64,000 nt of DNA from NCBI GenBank assembly GCA_947627045.1, contig CANQUM010000007.1, positions 1 to 64,000 of the forward strand, given 5' to 3'. This DNA is from an uncultured Clostridia bacterium (GTDB lineage Bacteria > Bacillota > Clostridia > Oscillospirales > Ruminococcaceae). The position numbers and the translations under genes were made by a program. Positions within the stretch are counted from its first letter, which is position 1. Each line of letters begins with the position of its first letter. The notes under the pieces are model-generated. The model did no database searches. It was given only the letters and a program-made list of their open reading frames with translations, and had not been told where the DNA came from. Shown here in pieces: positions 49,938 through 60,700 of this stretch.

Positions 49938-51443
49938 ATGGCGATAGATTTTTTATATCCCGAATATGAAGTCGTAAGGGATAAAGATAAATGTATAGGC
50001 TGCCGTGTATGCGAACGCCAATGTGCAAATGAAGTTCATAAATATGATGAAGATTTAGATTGTATGACAGCAGACAATTCAAGATGTGTATGCTGTCACA
50101 GATGTGTTTCTCTTTGTCCTACCAGGGCTTTGAAGATCGTAAAGACTAATCATACATTCAGAGAAAATGCAAACTGGAAAAGTGAGAATATCACTGAAAT
50201 ATACAGGCAGGCAGGAACAGGCGGAGTTTTGCTTTCATCAATGGGAAATCCTAAGGAGTACCCCATTTACTGGGATAAGATGCTTATAAATGCGTCTCAG
50301 GTTACAAACCCGTCAATAGACCCTCTTCGTGAGCCAATGGAGACAAGAGTTTTCTTAGGTGCAAAGCCTGAAAAAGTTGAGTTTAACTCAAAGGGTGAGA
50401 TAAAGAACAATCTCACGCCGCAGTTAAAGCTTGATATTCCTATAATGTTCTCGGCTATGTCATATGGTTCAATAAGCTACAACGCACACGAGAGCCTTGC
50501 AAGAGCCGCTGAAGAGCTTGGTACATATTACAATACCGGCGAGGGAGGACTTCACAAGGATTTCTACAAGTACGGTCCTCATACTATTGTACAGGTTGCG
50601 TCTGGACGTTTTGGAGTTCACAAGGATTATCTGAATGCAGGCGCTGCTATTGAGATCAAAATGGGACAGGGTGCAAAACCGGGTATCGGCGGACATCTTC
50701 CGGGAATTAAGGTCGGCGATGACATTTCAAAGACGAGAATGATTCCCGAAGGTTCAGACGCTATTTCTCCTGCACCTCACCATGATATTTACTCTATTGA
50801 GGATTTGAGACAGCTTGTTTATTCGCTTAAAGAGGCTTCAGACTATAAAAAGCCGGTTATTGTAAAAATTGCGGCGGTACACAATGTTGCGGCGATAGCT
50901 TCCGGTATTGCAAGAGGCGGAGCTGATATAATTGCAATAGACGGTTACAGAGGAGGAACGGGAGCTGCTCCTACTCGAATCAGAGACAATGTGGGTATTC
51001 CTATCGAGCTTGCATTAGCGAGCGTTGACCAAAGGCTTCGTGAAGAGGGAATAAGAAACAAGGTATCCATTGTTGTAGGCGGTTCTATTCGTTCATCGGC
51101 AGATATTGTAAAAGCAATTGCACTTGGCGCTGATGCAGTTTATATTGGAACCTCTGCACTTTTGGCACTTGGCTGTCATTTATGCAGGAGCTGTCAGCAG
51201 GGTAAATGCAACTGGGGAATTGCAACACAGAGAGAGGACTTAGTCAGACGTCTGAACCCTGATATAGGTTACAAGAGACTTGTAAATCTTCTTACGGCTT
51301 GGAATCATGAAATCAAAGAGATAATGGGCGGTATGGGTATCAACTCTATTGAGTCGCTGCGTGGTAACAGGTTAATGCTCAGGGGCATCGGTTTAACCGA
51401 GAAGGAGTTACAAATTCTCGGTATAAAACACGCCGGTGAATAG
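49938..51443 (+). CDS. Glutamate synthase FMN-binding subunit with N-terminal ferredoxin domain (split GOGAT)
   Basis: CIGCRVCERQC / CVCCHRCVSLCP; SYGSISYNAHESLARAAEELG, IAIDGYRGGTGAAPT. Confidence 0.92.
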   Translation: MAIDFLYPEYEVVRDKDKCIGCRVCERQCANEVHKYDEDLDCMTADNSRCVCCHRCVSLCPTRALKIVKTNHTFRENANWKSENITEIYRQAGTGGVLLSSMGNPKEYPIYWDKMLINASQVTNPSIDPLREPMETRVFLGAKPEKVEFNSKGEIKNNLTPQLKLDIPIMFSAMSYGSISYNAHESLARAAEELGTYYNTGEGGLHKDFYKYGPHTIVQVASGRFGVHKDYLNAGAAIEIKMGQGAKPGIGGHLPGIKVGDDISKTRMIPEGSDAISPAPHHDIYSIEDLRQLVYSLKEASDYKKPVIVKIAAVHNVAAIASGIARGGADIIAIDGYRGGTGAAPTRIRDNVGIPIELALASVDQRLREEGIRNKVSIVVGGSIRSSADIVKAIALGADAVYIGTSALLALGCHLCRSCQQGKCNWGIATQREDLVRRLNPDIGYKRLVNLLTAWNHEIKEIMGGMGINSIESLRGNRLMLRGIGLTEKELQILGIKHAGE

Positions 51444-51467
51444 CAGGGCTGAGCCCTGCACGCAGTC

Positions 51468-51890
51468 TGCCTTTGGTAAGCTAGAACAAGGTTATAGTTT
51501 GATAAACGGCAGGTTCTACAAAGTGGAAATGTAAAAAACTATGCTGATGTTAGTTCTGCTGCCTTTGGTAAGCTTGAACAAGGTTATAGTTTGAGAAACG
51601 GCAGGTTCTACAAAGTGGAAATGTAAAAAACTATGCTGATGTTAGTTCTGCTGATTTTGGTAAATTTGAACAAGGTTATAGTTTGCGAAACGGCAGGTTC
51701 TACAAAGTGAAAATGTAAAAAACTATGCTGATGTTAGTTCTGCTGTCTTTGGTAAGCTTGAACAAGGTTATAGTTTGCGAAACGGCAGGTTCTACAAAGT
51801 GGAAATGTAAAAAATATGCTGATGTTAGTTCTGCTGATTTTGGTAAATTTGAACAAGGTTATAGTTAGAGAAACGGCAGACTGTACAAAT
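51468..51890 (+). repeat. 92-bp tandem repeat, about 5 copies, intergenic
   Basis: [c/t]tttggtaa[g/a] anchors at 51471, 51563, 51655, 51747, 51838 (periods 92,92,92,91). Confidence 0.92.
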
Positions 51891-51973
51891 GGAAATGGTA
51901 TAGGTGCAATGGATAATAGATTATCCATTGTCAATTATCAATTATCAATTGATTTATTGCGGAGGGTAGATTT

Positions 51974-52405
51974 ATGAAGCGGATATATGTAGATGAAAAA
52001 TGGTGCTTAGGCTGTCATTTATGCGAATATAATTGTGCTTTTGCAAATTCAGGGAAGGACGATATGTCAAAGGCACTGAAGAATGTAAAGATCAATCCCA
52101 GAATTCAAATAGAGGAAAAAGACGGAATATCCTTTGCGGTTTCATGCCGCCACTGCGAGGAACCGCTGTGCGTTAAAGGCTGTATAACGGGGGCATTGTC
52201 AGTAGTTGACGGGGTAATTGAGATCGACAAGGATAAATGTGTGGGTTGTTATACCTGTATTATGTCCTGTCCATACGGTGCAATAATGCCGTCTGATGAC
52301 GGAGTTGTGCAGAAATGCGAGCTTTGTCTTAAAAATTCTAACGGAAAGCCAGCGTGTGTTGAGGGCTGTCCGAACCGAGCTATAATTTTTGAAGAGAAAG
52401 AATAG
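51974..52405 (+). CDS. 4Fe-4S ferredoxin-type electron transfer protein
   Basis: CLGCHLCEYNCAF, CRHCEEPLCVKGC, CVGCYTCIMSCPYGAI, CELC. Confidence 0.9.
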   Translation: MKRIYVDEKWCLGCHLCEYNCAFANSGKDDMSKALKNVKINPRIQIEEKDGISFAVSCRHCEEPLCVKGCITGALSVVDGVIEIDKDKCVGCYTCIMSCPYGAIMPSDDGVVQKCELCLKNSNGKPACVEGCPNRAIIFEEKE

Positions 52406-52417
52406 GAGGCGGTAAAA

Positions 52418-53644
52418 ATGAGCAAGTATGTAATTATCGGAAACTCGGCAGGAGCTATCGGCTGTGTTGAGGGAATAAGAAGCGTTGATAAAGACGGTGA
52501 GATAACACTTATTGCGTCCGAACCACATCACACATATTCTAGACCGCTTATCTCATATCTTCTCTATGGAAAGACCGATGAGCAGAAAATGAAATATCGG
52601 CCCGACAGCTTTTACAAGGATAATAAGGTCAAAAAAATGCTGGGCAGGACGGTTATTTCAATAGATAAAAAATCTAAGAAGGTTTTGCTTTCTGACGGCA
52701 GGGAAGTGCCTTATGAAAAGCTTATGGTAGCAACGGGTTCTGTACCATTTGTTCCTCCTATGGACGGTCTTGACAAGGTAAAGAAAAAATTCAGCTTTAT
52801 GACTCTTGACGACGCTCATAAGCTGGAAAAGGCAATTACACCGCAGAGTAAGGTACTCATTGTCGGAGCTGGATTGATTGGATTAAAGTGTGCAGAGGGA
52901 ATTAACGACAAGGTAGAAAGTATTACAGTTGTTGATTTGGCAGACCGAATTCTTCCGTCTATACTTGATTCTGACGGTTCGGCTGTTGTCCGTGAGCATA
53001 TTGAATCAAAGGGTGTTAAATTCTATTTAAGCGACAGTGTAAATTCATTTGAGAAAAACAAAGCAACGCTTGTCAGCGGAGCTGAGATAGATTTTGATAT
53101 ATTGGTGCTTGCGGTCGGAGTTCGTCCGTGCGTTTCGCTTATTGCCGATATTGGCGGCAATGTGAACAGGGGAATAGTTACAGATGATAAGTGCAGAACA
53201 TCAATAAAGGATATTTACGCAGCAGGCGACTGTACAGAATCGCATGATGTTTCAAGCAATACGAATAAGGTTATGGCATTGCTGCCTAACGCATATATGC
53301 AGGGTGAGACTGCAGGTATAAATATGGCAGGCGGAGACGCCGCTTATGATAATGCTATACCAATGAATGCAATTGGCTTCTTTGGTCTTCACATAATCAC
53401 AGCAGGAACTTATGAAGGCGATTGTTATGTCAGCCGTGAGGGAGAAAGCTATAAAAAACTATTTTACAAATCAAACAGGCTTAAAGGTTACATAATGATA
53501 GGTGATGTCAAGAGAGCAGGAATTTATACTAGTCTTATCAAGAAGCGTATTCCGCTCAGCTCTATTGACTTTGACTTGATAAAAGAAAAGCCGCAGCTTA
53601 TGGCATTTTCAAGAAAAAGCAGAAATGAATTTTTAGCAAAGTAA
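52418..53644 (+). CDS. NAD(P)/FAD-dependent oxidoreductase
   Basis: IIGNSAGAIGCVEGI, VLIVGAGLIGLKCAE, IYAAGDCTES. Confidence 0.9.
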   Translation: MSKYVIIGNSAGAIGCVEGIRSVDKDGEITLIASEPHHTYSRPLISYLLYGKTDEQKMKYRPDSFYKDNKVKKMLGRTVISIDKKSKKVLLSDGREVPYEKLMVATGSVPFVPPMDGLDKVKKKFSFMTLDDAHKLEKAITPQSKVLIVGAGLIGLKCAEGINDKVESITVVDLADRILPSILDSDGSAVVREHIESKGVKFYLSDSVNSFEKNKATLVSGAEIDFDILVLAVGVRPCVSLIADIGGNVNRGIVTDDKCRTSIKDIYAAGDCTESHDVSSNTNKVMALLPNAYMQGETAGINMAGGDAAYDNAIPMNAIGFFGLHIITAGTYEGDCYVSREGESYKKLFYKSNRLKGYIMIGDVKRAGIYTSLIKKRIPLSSIDFDLIKEKPQLMAFSRKSRNEFLAK

Positions 53645-53682
53645 TTGAAAGGGGGAGGCTCCCGATTGGGGCGAAATAACTT

Positions 53683-54405
53683 ATGAATATTACGGCAGGG
53701 GATATGCATTTTCAGCTTCTTAATAAAAAGCTGAAGGCTTGCAAGGATAAAACAATTACGATAGATAAATGCTTAGGTCAGAGATATATCGGAGCGGGAC
53801 GCTCGAGCGGAAATATTGTGATAAATGGAACACCGGGAAATGCACTTGGGGCTTATCTTGACGGAAGCAATATCACTGTAAACGGAAGTGCTCAGGACGC
53901 AACCGGCGATACAATGAATGACGGCACAATAACTATCAACGGTTCATCCGGAGACGCAACAGGATACGCTATGAGAGGCGGAAAGATCTATGTTCGAGAC
54001 GATGCAGGCTACAGAGCAGGCATACATATGAAGTCATATATGAACAAGATACCGGTGCTTGTAATTGGCGGAAAGGCAGGCAGCTTTTTAGGCGAGTATC
54101 AGGCAGGAGGATATATTGTAGTACTCGGTTTAGGGTATGAAGACGAGCAGATAGTAGGTTATTTCTGCGGAACAGGAATGCACGGCGGAAAGATATTTTT
54201 AAGAACGGATAACTGTCCTGCTGATTTGCCTAAGCAGGTAAAGGCAGATGAAGCTACTAAGTCTGACCTTAAAGAAATTGACGGTTATATAAGCGAGTAC
54301 TGTAAAAAATTTGGAGTTGATAAGAAGAAGGTTATGGATCACAAATTCTATGTTTTAACTCCTGATACAAAAAATCCATATAAACGTCTTTACACAGCGA
54401 ATTAA
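53683..54405 (+). CDS. Glutamate synthase GXGXG-domain subunit (split GOGAT)
   Basis: Repeated G-x-x-G-x-x-x-G beta-helix pattern (GTPGNALGAYLDGSNITVNGSAQDATGDTMNDG). Confidence 0.88.
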   Translation: MNITAGDMHFQLLNKKLKACKDKTITIDKCLGQRYIGAGRSSGNIVINGTPGNALGAYLDGSNITVNGSAQDATGDTMNDGTITINGSSGDATGYAMRGGKIYVRDDAGYRAGIHMKSYMNKIPVLVIGGKAGSFLGEYQAGGYIVVLGLGYEDEQIVGYFCGTGMHGGKIFLRTDNCPADLPKQVKADEATKSDLKEIDGYISEYCKKFGVDKKKVMDHKFYVLTPDTKNPYKRLYTAN

Positions 54406-54534
54406 ATAATGTATAATTTTAAGGAATAGTTCAGCAATTTGCTGTTTTATTCCTTAATTTATGTAAAGGTATTGTATAACACCATAAAATAAATTTAATT
54501 ATCAGGTCATTATATTCCGATAGGAGGATTAAAA

Positions 54535-55851
54535 ATGAAATATACCGAGAGAGATGTTTTGCAGTTTATTGAAGAAAATGACGTCAGATTTGTAAAGCTG
54601 GTATTTTCGGATATGTTCGGAAATCAGAAAAATATATCTATAAACAGCTGTGAACTCAGACGTGCTTTTGCGGACGGAATAAGATTTGATGCTTCTCATA
54701 TTGAGGGCTTTATGAACTTTAACCGTTCTGACCTTCTTTTGTTCCCAGATCCTGATACGCTTGCAATGCTGCCATGGAGACCTCAGCACGGAGGAGTTGC
54801 AAGGCTTTACTGTGATATAAAGAATATTGACGGAAGCGAGTTCGGCGGCGATGCAAGGGCTATTCTTAGAAATGCTGTTGACAAGGCTAAAAGTCTTGGT
54901 TACACTTTCAAATTCGGAACATCTTGCGAGTTTTATCTGTTCAAGTGCGATGACGACGGAAACCCAACAATGATACCGAATGACAATGCAGGATATCTTG
55001 ACGCTTCTCCTATCGACAAAGGGGAAAATGTACGCCGAGAAATTTGCCTTACTCTTGAGCAGATGGATATAATACCTGAATCTTCAAGGCACGAAAGCGG
55101 ACCGGGACAGAATGAGGTTTACTTTAAATACAGCGATCCTTTGAATGCGGCAGATAATTTACAGACCTTTCAGTCGGTCGTAAAAAATATGGCAGATAAA
55201 AACGGCTTATATGCATCATTTATGCCGAAGCCTATCAATGATAAAAGCGGAAACGGACTTCACTTTGGCATTTCTATGTCTAAAAACGGAAAGGAGCTTT
55301 TCGAGAATTTTTCTGATAAAGGCGGCGGCTTGGGAAGCAGTGCTGTGGCAGGTATTCTTAACAGAGTTGCAGATATGACGGTATTTTTAAATCCAACTGT
55401 AAACAGCTTTAAGAGGTTCGGCGAGTATCTTGCACCGAAATATATAACTTGGTCGCATCAAAACCATGCCCAGCTTATTCTGGTTCCAATGGACAAGGAT
55501 AATACTGCCCGTGTAATTCTGCGTTCTCCCGATTGCGCCTGCAATCCGTATCTTGCAATTGCTTTGCTTATTTATGCGTGTCTTGACGGCGTTGAGCATA
55601 ATGAGAAGCTGTGCAGTTCGGTCAATATAAATTTAAGCTGTGCAGATGAAAGTGAGTTAAAGGGAATAAGTACCCTTCCTTCAAATCTGAACGAAGCGGT
55701 CGATCTGGCACAAAACAGCAAGTTTTTATACACCTATATGCCAAAGGAAATTGTCGATTTCTTTCTGAAATCAAAAAAACAGCAGTATGAAAATTACAAT
55801 AAAACAGATGACAAAGACGCCTTCGAGAGAGTTTATTTTCTAACCATTTAG
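54535..55851 (+). CDS. glnA: Glutamine synthetase type I
   Basis: FVKLVFSDMFGNQKN, ESSRHESGPGQNEVYFKY, NHAQLILVP; GSI length. Confidence 0.93.
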   Translation: MKYTERDVLQFIEENDVRFVKLVFSDMFGNQKNISINSCELRRAFADGIRFDASHIEGFMNFNRSDLLLFPDPDTLAMLPWRPQHGGVARLYCDIKNIDGSEFGGDARAILRNAVDKAKSLGYTFKFGTSCEFYLFKCDDDGNPTMIPNDNAGYLDASPIDKGENVRREICLTLEQMDIIPESSRHESGPGQNEVYFKYSDPLNAADNLQTFQSVVKNMADKNGLYASFMPKPINDKSGNGLHFGISMSKNGKELFENFSDKGGGLGSSAVAGILNRVADMTVFLNPTVNSFKRFGEYLAPKYITWSHQNHAQLILVPMDKDNTARVILRSPDCACNPYLAIALLIYACLDGVEHNEKLCSSVNINLSCADESELKGISTLPSNLNEAVDLAQNSKFLYTYMPKEIVDFFLKSKKQQYENYNKTDDKDAFERVYFLTI

Positions 55852-55995
55852 ATGTAATGGTGATGTTGTTTTTGATTTGCTTTTTGATGTTGTATAATTG
55901 ACGCTTTGTAAAACGGCAAGCAAAAATCGTCAAAAGGTAAGAGATTAAGAAAACAAATAATTGTTAATTATAAAACGAATGGGAGGTGAAACAGA

Positions 55996-56565
55996 TTGGA
56001 TAGTATTCTTATAGTATCTTCTAATGATAAGGCGACGTCGCTTATTGCGTCAATGTTCAAAGGGAATTCAACGCCGAGAATTACTATTTCAAAAAGCTCT
56101 TCTGAGGCAAAAAGACTTCTGTCAAATTCAGAATTTGATTTAACAGTGATAAACGCTCCTCTGAAAGATGAATACGGTCATAACTTAGCTGAGATATGCG
56201 TTGACTCGACAAATTCAAGCTGTCTTATGATAGTTAAAAGCGAACATTTTGAAAGTGTAAGTCAATCTGTTGAGCCTATTGGAGTTATGACTGTACAAAA
56301 GCCCATAAACAAGGCTTTATTTATACAAGCGATAAGATTTATTAATGCGTCAAGGAATCGGCTTTCGGGACTTAGGCTGGAGAATCAGAAACTTCACAAC
56401 AGAATCGAAGAGATGAAACTGGTAAACAGAGCGAAATTTGTGCTTATGCAGTATCTTGGATTTGATGAGAACCGTGCTCATAAGTATTTGGAGAAGCAGG
56501 CAATGGATAAAAGAATAACAAAGCGTGAGGTTGCTATTGAAATTATAAAAATTTATGAAAATTAA
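55996..56565 (+). CDS. ANTAR-domain RNA-binding regulator with degenerate receiver
   Basis: C-terminal NRAKFVLMQYLGFDENRAHKYLEKQAMDKRITKREVAIEII ANTAR; N-terminal receiver-like fold lacking acidic residues. Confidence 0.88.
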   Translation: MDSILIVSSNDKATSLIASMFKGNSTPRITISKSSSEAKRLLSNSEFDLTVINAPLKDEYGHNLAEICVDSTNSSCLMIVKSEHFESVSQSVEPIGVMTVQKPINKALFIQAIRFINASRNRLSGLRLENQKLHNRIEEMKLVNRAKFVLMQYLGFDENRAHKYLEKQAMDKRITKREVAIEIIKIYEN

Positions 56566-56659
56566 TATTTTTGACATAGACAAAATATTTATTATAGTGT
56601 ATACTTAATTAGATAACTAAAAAAAGTTTAGTTTTTATGCAGTGAATGGGAGGATTAAG

Positions 56660-57742
56660 ATGCAGAAAGCGTATCTGATGTTAGAAAACGGAACAATTTT
56701 CGAGGGTAAAAGCTTTGGGCAGACCGGTGAAACTGTTGGGGAAATTGTTTTCACAACGGCGATGACAGGCTATTTGGAAACTTTGACCGACCCAAGCTAT
56801 TATGGACAGATTGTTGTTCAGACTTTTCCTTTGATTGGTAATTATGGCGTTATTCCTTCTGATTTTGAAAGCTCGCACCCACATGTTAAGGGTTATATTG
56901 TTAGAGATTGGTGTCAAGAGCCCAGCAACTTTCGTTGTGAGGGTGATCTTGACACTTTTTTAAAGCAGGAAGGAATTATAGGGCTTTACGGGATAGATAC
57001 AAGAGCCCTGACGAAAATAGTACGAGAATCGGGAGTTATGAATGGTAAGATTTTTATGGAAGGTACAACAGATTTCGGGCTGACAGAGTTAAAGAACTAT
57101 AAGATAGTAGACGCTGTAAAGAACACAACTTGCAATAGCGAAGTTACATATAAGCCGGAGGGAGAAGTCAAGAAAAGAATATGTCTTCTTGACTTGGGAG
57201 CTAAAGCGAATATCTGCCGTGAACTTGTAAAGCGTGGCTGCGAGGTAACGGTTATGCCTGCATTTACAAAGGCAGAGAGGATATTTGAGCTTGACCCTGA
57301 CGGAGTTATGCTTTCAAACGGACCGGGAGATCCTGCTGAAAATGTAGACATAATTGAAGAGATAAAGAAAATCTGCGATAGAAAAATACCGATTTTTGGA
57401 ATTTGTTTAGGACATCAGCTTTTGGCATTATCACAGGGAGCAAGGACAGAAAAGCTCAAATACGGTCATAGAGGAGCAAACCAGCCTGCTAAAGACGAGA
57501 AAACAGGCAGAGTCTATATAACAAGTCAGAACCACGGATATGCAGTTGTTAATGATAGTCTGGGAGAAAATGCAACGCTCAGCTTTACAAATGCTAACGA
57601 TGGAACCTGCGAGGGTGTGGACTATAAAAATATGCCTGCGTTCTCGGTACAATTCCACCCGGAGGCTTGCGGAGGACCGCTTGACACAGGATTTTTGTTC
57701 GACAGGTTTATGAGGCTTATTGAGACAGGAAATCTGGATTAG
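56660..57742 (+). CDS. carA: Carbamoyl-phosphate synthase small subunit
   Basis: VFTTAMTGYLETLTDPSY, PIFGICLGHQLLALSQG; RBS gggagg before 56660. Confidence 0.95.
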   Translation: MQKAYLMLENGTIFEGKSFGQTGETVGEIVFTTAMTGYLETLTDPSYYGQIVVQTFPLIGNYGVIPSDFESSHPHVKGYIVRDWCQEPSNFRCEGDLDTFLKQEGIIGLYGIDTRALTKIVRESGVMNGKIFMEGTTDFGLTELKNYKIVDAVKNTTCNSEVTYKPEGEVKKRICLLDLGAKANICRELVKRGCEVTVMPAFTKAERIFELDPDGVMLSNGPGDPAENVDIIEEIKKICDRKIPIFGICLGHQLLALSQGARTEKLKYGHRGANQPAKDEKTGRVYITSQNHGYAVVNDSLGENATLSFTNANDGTCEGVDYKNMPAFSVQFHPEACGGPLDTGFLFDRFMRLIETGNLD

Positions 57743-57799
57743 AAATAGTTTATAAGAACACAGTAAATAAAATCTTATAATTGAGAAAGGAAAATTTCT

Positions 57800-60700
57800 A
57801 TGCCTTTAAATAAAGATATAAAGAGAGTTCTGGTAATCGGTTCGGGTCCTATAGTTATCGGTCAGGCGGCTGAATTTGACTATGCAGGAACTCAGGCGTG
57901 CCGTGCATTAAAAGAGGAGGGTCTTGAAGTTATACTTATAAATTCAAACCCTGCAACGATAATGACAGATAAAGCAATGGCTGATAAGATTTACATAGAA
58001 CCGCTGACGCTTGAAACTGTAAAGAGGGTAATAAAGAAGGAAAGACCTGACAGTGTTCTTTCAACTCTGGGAGGACAGACGGGGCTTACATTATCAATGG
58101 AGCTTGCTAAAGAGGGATTTTTGGATAAATATAATGTAAAACTCTTAGGTGCAGACCCGGAGACTATTGACAAGGCTGAGGACAGACAGATGTTCAAGGA
58201 CACAATGGAGTCTATTGGTCAGCCGTGTATACCGTCTAAGGTGGTAAATACAGTCGAGGACGCTGTTGCCTTTGCAAATGAGGAGGGGATAGGCTATCCT
58301 CTTATAATCCGTCCTGCATTCACGCTTGGCGGAACAGGCGGAGGAATTGTAAATAATGAAGAAGAGCTTATTGATATAGCAAGAAACGGACTTTATCTCT
58401 CGCCGATAACGCAGGTTTTGGTTGAAAAGTGTATAGCCGGCTGGAAAGAGATAGAGTTTGAGGTTATGCGTGATAAAGAGGGAAATGTTATAACCGTCTG
58501 CTCAATGGAAAACTTTGACCCTGTAGGAGTACATACCGGAGATTCGATAGTTATTGCACCAACTGTTACTCTTGCTGATAAGGAGTATCAGATGCTGCGT
58601 TCGGCAGCTTTGAAAATAATAGACGCTCTAAAGGTAGAGGGCGGATGTAACTGTCAGTTTGCATTAAATCCTGATACTTTTGAATATGCAGTTATCGAGG
58701 TTAATCCGAGAGTATCACGTTCTTCGGCTCTTGCTTCAAAAGCGACAGGTTATCCGATAGCTAAGGTTGCTGCTAAAATAGCTATAGGTTACACTCTTGC
58801 TGAAATTAAAAACGCAGTTACAGGAAAGACATATGCTTGTTTTGAGCCTGCGCTTGACTATGTTGTAGTTAAGCTGCCTAAATGGCCTTTTGATAAGTTT
58901 GTGTATGCTAAGAGAACTCTCGGCACTCAGATGAAGGCAACAGGAGAGGTAATGGCTATCGGCACTACTTTTGAGCAGGCTATTATGAAGGCTGTAAGAG
59001 GTGCTGAAATAGGACTGAGCTCGCTTTTGTCAGAAAAGCATATTCAAATGAGCGATGAAAAGATTAGAGAGAAGATACACAGCTGTGATGATGAGAGGCT
59101 GTTCGTTGTATATGAGGCAATGAGAAGGGGAGTTTCGGTTGATGAAATTCATGAAATAACAAAGATAGATAAGTGGTTTTTAAATAAGCTGTATAAACTT
59201 ATAGATGTCGAAAAGGAACTCAGAAAAGGTGTTTTGACAAACGAGCTTTATTTAAGAGCAAAGAAGCTGGGGTATCTTGACAAGGTAATAGAAGAAATAT
59301 CAGGCTGTAAGATTCAAGAGAAAAAGTATGCTTCATTTAAAATGGTTGATACTTGTGCTGCTGAATTTGCCGCACAGACTCCGTATTTCTATTCGACCTT
59401 CGACGAGGACGACGAAGCAGAGCAGTTTATAAACTCAGCTAAAGAGGGAGACAGAAAAACCGTTATAGTTTTCGGCTCCGGACCTATAAGGATAGGTCAG
59501 GGAATTGAGTTTGACTATGCGTCTGTTCAGTGTGTATGGGCGCTAAAGAGGCAGGGCTTTGATGTTGTTATCGTAAACAACAATCCTGAAACAGTTTCAA
59601 CTGACTTTGATACGGCTGACAGGCTTTACTTTGAGCCTTTGACAAATGAAGATGTAATGAACATCATCAATGTAGAAAAGCCATACGGTGTAGTTGTAGC
59701 ATTCGGCGGTCAGACGGCTATCAAGCTGACAAAGCATATGGCTAAAAACGGTGTTAATATTTTGGGAACTCCGCCTGACAGCATTGATGCTGCTGAGGAC
59801 AGAGAGCGTTTTGACGAGCTTTTAGAGGAACATAAGATAAAGCGTCCTCAGGGATTTACCGTTATGACTACAAAGGAAGCTTTAGAGGTTGCTAACAGAA
59901 TACATTATCCTGTTCTTATGAGACCGTCTTATGTTTTGGGCGGGCAGAATATGATAATAGCCTTCAATGACGACGATATAAAAGAATATATGGCGATAAT
60001 TCTTGCACAGGAGATAGAAAATCCGATACTTATTGATAAATACCTAATGGGACCTGAGATAGAGGTCGACGCTATATGCGACGGCGAGGAAATTCTTATT
60101 CCGGGAATTATGGAGCATATAGAGAGAGCAGGTGTTCACTCGGGAGACTCTATTGCAGTTTACCCTGCGTGGAATGTTTCCGACAAGCTGATGGACAGAA
60201 TTGTTGACTGCTCTAAAAAGCTGGCGGTATCACTTAAAACAAAGGGTCTTGTAAATATTCAGTATCTCATTTATCATGACGAGCTTTATGTAATCGAGGT
60301 AAACCCACGTTCGTCGAGAACTATACCGTATATCTCAAAGGTTACGGGTGTGCCTATGGTTGAGCTTGCTACAAGGGCTATGCTGGGTGAAAAGCTGAGC
60401 AATATGGGTTATGGAACGGGACTTTATCCGAACTCTCCGTATATTGCGGTCAAGGTTCCTGTGTTCAGCTTTGAAAAGCTTATTGACGTTGACAACCATT
60501 TAGGTCCTGAGATGAAGTCTACAGGTGAGGTTCTGGCAGTTGCTAACACTCTTGAGGAATCGCTCTATAAGGGACTTATAGCGGCAGGTTATACACTTGA
60601 GAAAGAGGGCGGAGTATTTATAACTGTAAGGGATTCAGATAAGCCGGAAATTGCTGAGACTGCAAAGGCTTTTCAGGATCTGGGCTTTGAGATTTACGCT

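Noticed and set aside
51468-51890. CRISPR array
   Set aside because: Whole 92-bp unit is repeated without unique spacers; no cas genes
54420-54470. ANTAR hairpin upstream of glnA
   Set aside because: AAGGAATA...CAGCAATTTGCTG...TATTCCTT is a hairpin, but its loop lacks the A1/G4 hexaloop; treated as a terminator-like structure
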